NCBI GenBank assembly: GCA_026120035.1
Contig: JALRME010000007.1
Coordinates: 620,001 to 684,000 of the forward strand
DNA from: Coleophoma eucalyptorum
Lineage: Eukaryota > Ascomycota > Leotiomycetes > Helotiales > Dermateaceae
DNA length: 64,000 bases
Reading direction: 5' to 3'
The stretch's first letter is position 1; each line of letters starts with the position of its first letter. This document shows positions 55,886 to 64,000 of the stretch, piece by piece. The notes beneath the pieces are model-generated. The model was given only the letters and a program-made list of their open reading frames with translations, did not search any database and was not told the DNA's origin. The position numbers and the translations under genes were made by a program.

Positions 55886-57642
55886 TTACAGCTCCTCCAG
55901 ACTAACATAGCATCTCCTTGGCTCATGCGTCAAAAAGACCTGACCCTCAAAATCAGCCAGTTCTTGCGGAAGTTCCTTGAGGCGGAAATTCAGTATCAAG
56001 AGCGTAATGGTAACCCTCATCTCCACGTAGGCCAACTTCTTGCCCCAGCACCCTCGAACTCCCAATCCGAATACATGCATAGGTCCAGCCCGTGGGTCGT
56101 ACTCCCCCGTTACTGGATCTATCCATCTCTCAGGCTCAAACTCGCCCAGCGTGTCCACATTCCAGTTTGTGAATTTCTTGGCATCCCTCTCGCGACCTAG
56201 AGATTCACGATCCGCATCAGCAATGGCATAGGGTTGCTTGACGTAGCCAGCTCCGCAAAACAACATGTAGACTTCGGTGCCAGCGGGGATGTGGTGTCCA
56301 AGGACTGTAGTATCTACTATAGCACGGCGGCTTACACCAAGAGCAGTTTGGCCAATACGCATGCTCTCTTCGATAAATGCGTCGAGAAATGGGATGTTCG
56401 CATTCATGATCTCATCTGCAGAAGGATTCTTACTGCCGGGGAAGGCAGTCTGAATAGCGTCGCGGAGTTTCGTTTGTTTGTCTGGATATTCAGCGAGAAA
56501 CTTCACGATCCAAGCTAAGCTGGTAGAGGTTGTTTCGTGACCCTATTTTATAATATTTTAGTAACCTGTATTGTTAAAAGAGTAAGATTCAAGCCCACTG
56601 CTTGTAAGAATCCGAAAAGTTCATCTCGGATGACAGGTTCTGAGAGATGATCGCCGATTTTCACAGCCCGCTCATCGTCTCGATGCAAGAAGTAGTCCAA
56701 CGCGGAAGTCTTCGTCTGCTTTTCAGACTGCGCAAAGCGTTCTCTAGACTCCTTTAGCATACGGGTAATAGCTTCGTCCTTAACATTGTAGGCTTTGCGC
56801 AACCCCGGGAATAGTTTCAAGGTCTTGTGGTGTAGCTGTGGGAAGGGAGAGCTCATAATCGTTTCAAAAGCCTCACACATGCGACAGACGGCATCGAAGA
56901 TCTCGGGGTTTTGTGCTTCAGGGAAAACAACTGCGCTGTCCTTGACATCAAAAGCTGTAGTTGACGGCAGCCCAGATAAATAGTCAAGTTGGGTATTCAC
57001 TCCTTTGGCTTTTTCTCCAATTGCAATAACCCAGATAGCATCAAATATGGCATGCTTGAGATCAACATTTGCACGAAAAGGCCGCCCGTCTGCCAGGCGT
57101 GTCTTTAAGCGCCAGAGGTTGAGGAGGTTGCTGACCGCTTCGTGAATGCGCGGTGCTCCAACCTCTCGGAGGAAAATAGGTGACATGGCATCATTGATGA
57201 ACTTCCTCTGGGCCTTAAACTGTTCATTCGTATCCTGCACAATGTGATGATATGGGACATTGTCATTGAAGATATCCTTGAAGAAATATCCACGGTCGAA
57301 TTCCTTGCTTCTGCGCAGGAGGATGTCTTCCGTCTCGCGAGGCTCCGCTATAACGACGATAGCCCGCTGCATGGGCTTTATAAAGACCTGCACGATAGGC
57401 GAATTAAGTTTCTGAATCTGTGTGATAAGAAAGTTGAACGGATTCTGGCTGACTGCAACATTGGTAAGGAGCTCAGGTACATCACCCAAAACCCGACGTG
57501 CTGATTTCTTGTTATATGGGATGCCCGGTAAGGGTTTTGGTAATAGATACCGCCAGAGGCTAATGATGGCAACTGCAAGAATGGATACGACCACTAGGCC
57601 TGTGCTCTTCACAGGTGAAATCAAATTAAGAAGTTCTGACAT
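55886..57642 (-). CDS. cytochrome P450
   Basis: A heme monooxygenase, 566 residues. Exons are 57642-56599 and 56542-55886; the 57-nt intron (GTGGGC donor) joins FGFLQA-GHETTSTSLAWI and restores the I-helix oxygen-activation motif AGHETTST. The N-terminus has a signal anchor (TGLVVVSILAVAIISLWRYLL) then KPLPGIPY. Other landmarks are EESMR (ExxR), FEPERW and the heme loop FGLGVRGCWGKKLA with the axial cysteine. All are intact, so the enzyme should be active. The substrate is unknown. It is convergent with the iron-type dehydrogenase. Without splicing the first frame would end five codons later, so the intron is required. Confidence 0.93.
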
Positions 57643-59370
57643 GTTGAAATCTCACACTATGTTTGATGGCTAATGGCGAGGGCTTTGCCTACTCATATTT
57701 CCAGAATTGCGGTCATTTATGTAGCTTCCAGAATTACTAGGGCTGACGTGGGAACTAAATGTAAGAAAACCCTCTCAGTGAGACATTGGCTGTTTGCAAG
57801 GACCAGTCATTTCGTCGTAGTCGTAAATAACGCGCCGAGAATCTACATCCTCTCTATCCCCTCTCTCGAGCAGACATCATTACTGGCATCCTCGTAAAGG
57901 GAGCATGTGAATGGTTTGGTGCCTTAATTACCTAGTTATACAGGACAAATTTAGTTCGAAATTCCTAATCGGCCATGAAAGTTACGGTTGGAAGAGGGGC
58001 GGCACGTTAGCAGGTTAGTTGTTGTTAGATGCAAACCTAAAAATAAGCGACAGCTGCATCAACTACCTCAGACTACTTAACCTGAACTAGGACTTAAAGT
58101 AGATAATGAGGTCTTCCAGAAATTATCAGGTTGATCTAACTTACATTGGTTTTGGGAACAGAGAAGGATCGACGCTATACTCAAGCGCTAAAGTGAGTAA
58201 GGTTTATTTCATTCAGAGACTTCGCTCTTTTCCGAAGTTACTCGTTTGATGCATTTAAGTTTGATGGGAAGAGGTATTCCCTTATATCTTATGTTAAAAG
58301 GTGGTGAATTTGTGTCTTCCATCCTCCAAGTATTTGTTATGTAACACAAGTAACACTTCTTACGTGGATTCGGTTATTATGGCTCGATCTTTCACATGTG
58401 TAAGGTACATGTTAACTTCAGCACCCTTATCGCAAATACAACCCAATGAAACTGAAACAACAGGTGCAAACAGTGCAAGTTGAATCCAGTGTAGAAACTC
58501 AAAAATGAAGTCTTCAAATTGCTATACATGAATGGTTTTGGTAGCCTGAGACAGGATAAATATCTTGAAATCATGAAAATAAGAATGAAAATGGGACCAG
58601 TCAGACAAGATCTGAGAGTGAGTCTACGCCTCACTCACAGACATCACCGGTAAAATTTATTCTACACATCCATATTGACCAATAAGTTCCCGCACTGTGC
58701 GACATCAACTGCTTTATTCAAGGTGCTATCTCTTACCTTTTAAGCCACCAAAACCTTCATTTTCCTTTACCCGCAATCTCTTTCAATCACGACCATGAGG
58801 TTATCAAAATGCAAGCTACTACCGGCATTCACGTAAAGATGTTGGATGCGACATCAATAAATCTAGCTTTCATTGCATTTATCACAAAATTATCTGGCAC
58901 TTTGTGATTCTTTACATAGCAGCTCTGCCAGTTCAACCTGTCGCGGGATCAAGTCGACCTCTTCTTGGTCATTTGATATATTCCTTTGCCAAACCCAATT
59001 CAGCTCGGCCAAACTTGCATCTGAAAAATATCATTTAGCCATTATGATCCTTAGTTAACAGCTGGAAAGATTGAATTTGAGTACTGATGACCTAAAGGCT
59101 CTGGATACGTGGGTCTGATATTGAAGTAATGTTAATAAAGAAACTTTTGGACAACTTTGGCGCTTTTGTTCTTGTCCTCCTTCATCTTCACCCTTTCACC
59201 TTATCAACACCACGTCGAGGACCTCATCAAAACTGCTAGCTAAGGTACCATTCGCATCACACGTAGAATCTTGCAGGCTGCACCATCAAACCTACTTACA
59301 CTTGTATATTTTGGTATAACTTATCAAGATCTTCCATTTTCGTTTCTACACCCTCAACATAACCGCAAAC
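57643..59370. other. long AT-rich intergenic region
   Basis: The longest gene-free stretch (1.73 kb), between the P450 and the secreted-protein gene; both promoters must lie here. Short ORFs lack any family feature. I recognise no transposon end, tRNA or tandem repeat. Confidence 0.55.
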
Positions 59371-60154
59371 ATGAAGTTCAAGGTAAGATTCTCAACTAGA
59401 TCAGTATCCTTGTACTAATAATCTTGTCAGGTCTTCGTTGCAATAATTCTGGCTAGCCTCGTCATTCTGACTGCTGCAGCTCATCGAGGTCACAGACTTG
59501 AGGTCAATCACATTGGTGATGCTCCTTCCCACAACGTATGTAGTCTACCACTCCTTTTCATTAAATGGGTGCCTTGTCTGTGAACTTGTGTGCTAAGACG
59601 TGAAGTATTGGCAATATGCCCCAGTTCGGTCTTACAATACGACCACGGGCGAGAGAACCACGCTGATGAGGTGGATAAAGCAGAGAAATATAATGGATAG
59701 CGTCAACACAACCGACTTTGTCAATACAACGAATTTGTTCACAACTTATGAATCTCGTTTTGTAAGAGTCCTTCTTTTGGTTTTGGGTTTGTTGCTGATA
59801 GCTTGGCAGCTCGACAAACGTGCTATGCCAGGAGTGGCTGCTTGTGAACCTTCCACCAATTTGAAACAATGCTCCCTCGTCTCTCACTGGAACGACATCA
59901 CCAGAACCAACGTCATGTATATCTACAATAATAGATGCGAAATCATTGGAGGCCCTACAATTCCTGTACATACGTCCCAGGCGCCTTATGAATTCGACTC
60001 CTCTTTACCCTATGTTATCGTCGTCTTGCAATGGTCGCCAACCGGTCTTCCGGAATTCGTTTATGCTGGTGCGTCCTTTGGTTGGCTACATGGATTTTAC
60101 AGAGGTTTCCTTCTCGACGACGTGTACTCATACATTGCGTATTTTGGCTGCTAG
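59371..60154 (+). CDS. small secreted protein with a probable Kex2 site
   Basis: Exons are 59371-59382, 59431-59535, 59606-59761 and 59810-60154 (205 residues). The first exon codes only for MKFK. The N-terminus MKFKVFVAIILASLVILTAAA is a clear secretion signal. A 70-residue Thr/Asn-rich spacer follows (NTTTGERTTL, then VNTTDFVNTTN, potential N-glycosylation), then LDKR at the start of exon 4, a Kex2-type dibasic site. The remaining part has four cysteines, the last as the terminal residue. Intron 3 (48 nt, GTAAGA to GGCAG) happens to be open and would code for a hydrophobic helix if retained. I know no matching family. The features fit a small secreted or effector-like protein, or a processed peptide precursor. 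Confidence 0.65.
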
Positions 60155-60428
60155 CCTTGCAAATGGCGTACATGGTGCGCATGGTATCTTCTTTGCCAGT
60201 GCCGCAATGATATTGAGAGAAATTTTCAAGCAGTTTCAGCTCGCCACTGGTTACCACCTTCCCATAGATGGCGAATGGCGAATCATACTCAGGCTGTGGA
60301 GGTCCAGATGTGGTTCCACTTCTCCGTAGTCAGATAACTGAATCGAACTTACTTCTCTGGGGGATAGGAAAACCAGTTACCCCCTCTTATCATTGATGGA
60401 CGAGGCCCCATTTCCGAAACCTAGTGAT

Positions 60429-61335
60429 TCAGAAGTCTTGAATGCCTGTTTCTCCACCCAAAGATTCCTTGCCTTCCTCTTCTTCACCAATCCATTCTGG
60501 TTCTTCATCATCAAACCACTTCTCCTCCTTCTCCTGGCTCTCAATAGGATCTAGCACATCATTTTCATCCACAACTTTGTAGTCAAAATCGTGGTCTTCC
60601 CCTCTCAAAAACCTAAGAGTCATTGCATACTTCCACCGCTCAAATCCTTCCTCCTTACTTTTTGGAATCTCATCCTCTTCTTCGGGTAGTACTTGGCCAT
60701 TCTCACCTCTCACATAACTGACGAATGGGACAGCCGAATTTGATGATGATTGTTGCTGGCTTGCTGAATCCGAGCTTTGGCTTCCTGCAAGTGCTGCTAG
60801 TTTTGCTTCTGAACGATAGAGATCTGCTTCCAGAACCCCAGAATAGCCTTTGGAGCGCCCATCGGCTTCTCTCTCTGCTGCTGACAGAAAACGTCGTACA
60901 CAGCGGTCGTACAGTAAAGGGTCTGAAAACACAATCAGCTTACGTACATGAAAAATATCCTCGTCTTGCAGATAGGGTCAGGGTTCTGCCATAAGGCGAG
61001 AAATCTGATCACTTGATCTGATTTTCAACTCTCTGTCCTATCTATATTTCTGCCCAAGTTCATGATAGAGATAAAAGAATGAGCCCGGGACGACTCAACC
61101 CATTGCATTTTCCTTTAATAGCTGGCCAAAGCGGCAACATACCTTGAAGTTCAAGGTCTGCATTTGTGAAATAAGACGGATGATTGTCAAGGTAAAGTTT
61201 TCGCCGATTCTTTACTCTTACTCTTTGAGCTCTTTCTTGTGCCTCGAAGACATCCTGATCTTCCGGTGGCGACGACTCCTTGTGAGGCATGCTGGTATTC
61301 TGGTCTTGCGAAAAATTAATGGCGAATGTTGTCAT
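60429..61335 (-). CDS. CCDC97-like protein (DUF2052)
   Basis: A conserved eukaryotic protein; the human homologue associates with the SF3b part of the U2 snRNP. Exons are 61335-61143 and 60922-60429 (228 residues); the 220-nt intron joins NADLELQ-D-PLLYDRCVRRFLSAAERE. The family core is RRKLYLDNHPSYF, DPLLYDRCVRRF, then GYSGVLEADLYRSEAKLAAL. A Ser/Gln-rich insert follows (DSASQQQSSSNS), then the acidic C-terminus with RWKYAMTLRFLRGEDHDFDYKVVDEND. The start is ATG 61335; a second methionine lies 15 codons on. It is divergent from the phosphatase with a 264-bp shared promoter. Confidence 0.88.
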
Positions 61336-61599
61336 CTGATCTCCTGGATGATAAGGTGACTTGTGTGGACTTATTCAGACCCACCTGCGACGAGCAGGTT
61401 ATTGATTATGGCTGTTATCGTAAGTCGTCACCCTAAGATGGATGCTGTAGGTTGGATGTTGAGTTGTTGACGGAAGAAGAGTGGCCAAAGTGTCGGAAAC
61501 CGGGCCGCGAAGGGAGACGACAAGAGACCTCGGCTGGGGTTTATACGAGGGGTCGAGACACCAGGACAATCACAACACCATCTATCATAATTTTCCACG

Positions 61600-62696
61600 A
61601 TGAGTGTAATTCCAGAGAGTGAGGGAGCCCTCCCTTCGCCTCCATTTATTGATGTCGCTGGAATCCCAAACTTCAGAGATCTAGGAGGCTATCCTATAGC
61701 CTCAGCACCCAACCACTCTGTTAGGCGGGATATCATTTACCGTTCAGCAGAACCACAAAGAGTCACTAAGGATGGCATAGCTACGATGAACTCTCTTGGT
61801 ATTACTCATATCTACGACCTACGCTCGAAAAATGAGATTGAGCGAAATAAAGCTGCCGGAAGAGGTGGTGTGGTGACATGGGAAGGCTGTGACCGCCTGT
61901 TTGCGCCCGTCTTTGCAGACGAAGACTATTCCCCGGAGAAGATCGCCATTAGATTCCAAGATTATGCATCAGAAGGAACTGAAGTAAACTCTCACACACA
62001 AAGGAATAATCACAGTAGCTGATAGTAATCAGGGCTTCACACGTGCATATGACAGCATTCTGGAGACTGGTGCACGAACCTCTTACAGAACGATACTGCT
62101 GCACCTCGCGAATGAGCCTACCAAACCCATGATCATCCACTGCACTGCTGGAAAGGATCGCACGGGAGTCATTTGTGCTTTGGTTCTGTCTCTGTGTGGC
62201 GTTGACGATGAAACTGTTGCTAGAGAATATTCTCTGACAGAGCTTGGTCTACCTGAGAAGTGGAAGGTTGAGGTCATTAAGCATTTGATGGACAATCCTG
62301 ATTCTAAGCTCACCCTGAGCGGCGCTCGCAACCTTATTAGTGCCAGGCAAGTCCTAATTCTTCATATACGTTGACTTTTGGGAACTGTAAAAACCGGGCT
62401 GCTCAATATATTTACAGCATAAGGATCAAGCTATGCACCCTCGTCTCCTGATCGCCACCAGTGGTGGTGAATCAAAAGAGGGGAATGCTGTGCCGTATTG
62501 GCATCAACTCTTTTTTCAAAGGTTTGAGAACTGACTATGTAATAGATCGGCCAATATGGCGGCCACGCTTCGTATGTTGAATGAGAAGTATGGAGGAGCC
62601 GAAGGATATGTTATTGAGAGGTGTGGCCTAACCAAGGAAGAGGTAGACCGCATACGATCAAACCTGATTGTGGAAAAGGAGCCAACGCATCTTTAA
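61600..62696 (+). CDS. protein tyrosine/dual-specificity phosphatase family protein
   Basis: A cysteine-based phosphatase of the Y_phosphatase3 type, 282 residues. Exons are 61600-61983, 62033-62346 and 62546-62696. The first intron (49 nt) joins YASEGTE-GFTRAYDSIL. The second (199 nt) appears to use a GC donor (AG^GCAAGT) and a TAG acceptor, joining NLISA-R-SANMAATLRML. The P-loop is HCTAGKDRTG, with Cys and Arg in place. Upstream are NFRDLGGY and YRSAEP, also typical, and the general-acid region lies in the loop near FADEDYSP. Without the second intron the protein would lose its conserved C-terminus (GGAEGYVIERCGLT). Confidence 0.88.
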
Positions 62697-63002
62697 TCAT
62701 AGATGAAATATCTAGACATAATCATAACTCTGCAAATTTTCCTAGTTGAAGAAAATGTGAACATCGCGGTAGAGAATAGATGCAAATCAGCCAGCGGAAC
62801 AGGCGGGCCTGATTATACACGTGACTATGTTCTCGTTTAAGCAATTGGCGCTAAGGAGCTTGAAGCTTTTTTCTCCAAAAGAACACTCCCAAATAAATCA
62901 TACTATTCTTCTCTCTCCTTCCTCCACCTCCATCCCCAACCAACAAACATCCACGGCTCCCGGATGTATCTTAACTCCTGTACAATATCGAGGTGATTGA
63001 CA
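62697..63002. other. intergenic
   Basis: A 0.3-kb spacer between the phosphatase stop and the mitoribosomal gene, both on the + strand. There is a pyrimidine-rich stretch at about 62905-62945 before the next start. No other feature. Confidence 0.6.
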
Positions 63003-64000
63003 ATGCCTCCTTCAATGAGATGGTCATCTGTCATCCCTTCACCCCAGTCCTACGCAAAACAAATATGTCCCAACACACATTTGAGAACATTCTCATCATC
63101 ACCTCGGAGTAATGCAGGCAGAACAACGAGACAACGGAGGTTAATGTTCAACTGGCTTAATAACCAAGGAGCTGCCTTACGAGATCCGCTACCTGGCTCA
63201 ACCAACTACTTGTCCGCTTACGACGCATCCGGGGTGTTGAAGAGAGTCAAGTATGGGGGTGGCTCTAATGCCCCCACACCTGTCGTTGAGAAGAGTAATG
63301 ACGATGACGAACTGTCGGCTCTCGATAATAAGTCAAATGATTTGGAGGCGGCTGATAATGATCAAGCCTCCAGCACAAAGCCTGCAGTAGATGAGGTCAA
63401 GCTGCCTCCGGAAAGTCTAAGAGACCGACAGCCATTTCCACACAACAAAGCCTTCATCAGTGAACGTGTTCTTAGTGAGGAATTCCGAGAGGAAATCTGG
63501 CGGCGGATCATGAAAGATGGCATGTCCGTCAGGGAAGTTAGTGCGGCTACTGGTGTTGAGATGAGACGAGTAGGCGCGGTCGTAAGACTCAAGGAGATTG
63601 AAAAGGCCTGGGTGTCCACTGTAAGTTCACTGTTCTCTTCTACCATACCTGCCTACTTTATGATGATATTATAAAAAAATTCGATTAGTCTTTAAGACAC
63701 CTACATGGTTACAAATTTTAGCATGCGAGCCTCTCTGAAAGTTCTTTTCACTCTAATATTCTTGATAAGAAATCGAAGTGTACAAGCTAACACGTTTTGT
63801 CAAGGGTACTCCACTGGTAAGGCCCTACGCGCAAGCGGTCATGGCCATGCTACCACAAACCCAATGGAATAACACGCCTGACCTGCGAAAGCGGCCTCAC
63901 GAGGCAATCAATAGTCTACCTGTTCATGAGGCTACGACTCTGCAGATCTTCGAACCTACGTCCGAGTCTAGACACTTCACGCGCGAGGATGCCGCCAAGG
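63003..64000 (+). CDS. mitochondrial small ribosomal subunit protein mS45 (Bot1/Mrps35-like), partial
   Basis: A mitochondrial ribosomal small-subunit protein, cut by the right edge. Exon 1 is 63003-63620; a 184-nt intron ends at CAAG 63804 about 15 nt after a GCTAAC branch site; exon 2 starts at 63805 and runs off the window. The N-terminus (RTFSSSPRSNAGRTTRQRR) is a mitochondrial presequence. It is followed by the family block RRLMFNWLNNQG, GSTNYLSAYDASGVLKRVKYG and, after an acidic low-complexity stretch, HNKAFISERVLSEEFREEIW with MSVREVSAATGVEMRRVGAVVRL. The exon 2 start GTPLVRPYAQAVMAML continues it. ATG 63003 or one shortly after (63018, MRWSS) could be the start. Confidence 0.88.

Noticed and set aside
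57643..59370. Transposon relic in the longest gap
   Set aside because: Low GC and scattered short ORFs, but no terminal repeats, target duplications or element proteins were seen.
59561..59971. Minus-strand 136-codon ORF
   Set aside because: It overlaps the secreted-protein exons; the + strand has a signal peptide, good splice sites and consistent phases, the minus strand none.
1..64000. tRNA, rRNA, CRISPR or prokaryotic operons
   Set aside because: No tRNA-like T-loop with matching arms was found by eye, no spaced repeats, and the intron-rich fungal genes rule out prokaryotic organisation.

Overview
The window is a stretch of nuclear chromosome from a filamentous ascomycete (Pezizomycotina). 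The support is: short GT-AG introns (mostly 46-240 nt) with CTAAC/CTGAC-like branch points; fungal families such as binuclear Zn2Cys6 regulators, DUF3176, a YAT-type amino-acid permease and a fused DhaK-DhaL kinase; and a hacA gene with a 20-nt Ire1-type intron. A Leotiomycetes (Helotiales-like) origin is my impression from protein style, not something I can prove. Gene models are joined by hand from reading frames and splice signals. I saw no tRNA, rRNA, CRISPR array or intact transposon.

Layout. 1-3.3 kb: hacA, the bZIP regulator of the unfolded protein response, with a long leader, a small upstream ORF and the unconventional intron. 4.9-12.4 kb: a small secondary-metabolism-like group, all on the + strand, with a P450, a decayed O-methyltransferase pseudogene and a regulator carrying two Zn2Cys6 domains. 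12.9-15.1 kb: dihydroxyacetone kinase. 16.2-17.7 kb: a decayed reading frame whose last part resembles a Ulp1 (C48) peptidase without its histidine. 18.1-19.9 kb: PI-specific phospholipase C. 21.3-23.5 kb: an unrecognised nuclear-looking protein with a pentapeptide repeat. 24.5-35.5 kb: a housekeeping block with ISN1, a class I O-methyltransferase, Med17, 6-phosphofructokinase, Mcp1 and a small C2H2 protein. 36-45.5 kb: four minus-strand genes in a row (Zn2Cys6 regulator, amino-acid permease, ketopantoate-reductase-like enzyme, amine oxidase) that could serve amine or amino-acid use. 46.4-49.4 kb: pyruvate dehydrogenase E1-beta and the autophagy E2-like enzyme Atg3. 50.4-57.6 kb: a DUF3176 membrane protein, an iron-type alcohol dehydrogenase and a second P450. 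59.4-64 kb: a small secreted, probably Kex2-processed protein, a CCDC97-like protein, a tyrosine-phosphatase-family protein and a truncated mitoribosomal protein mS45 running off the right edge.

How the genes work together. Most of the window is ordinary central metabolism and cell biology (glycolysis, pyruvate oxidation, glycerol/DHA use, nucleotide turnover, autophagy, transcription, ER stress). The accessory parts are the P450/O-methyltransferase/regulator group, the two decayed genes, the repeat protein, the 50-58 kb oxidoreductase region and the secreted protein. The most notable directly visible signals are the two Ire1-type cleavage sites in hacA, which restore a conserved acidic C-terminus after exactly 20 nt, and an unusually long alternative tail in the unspliced hacA frame.
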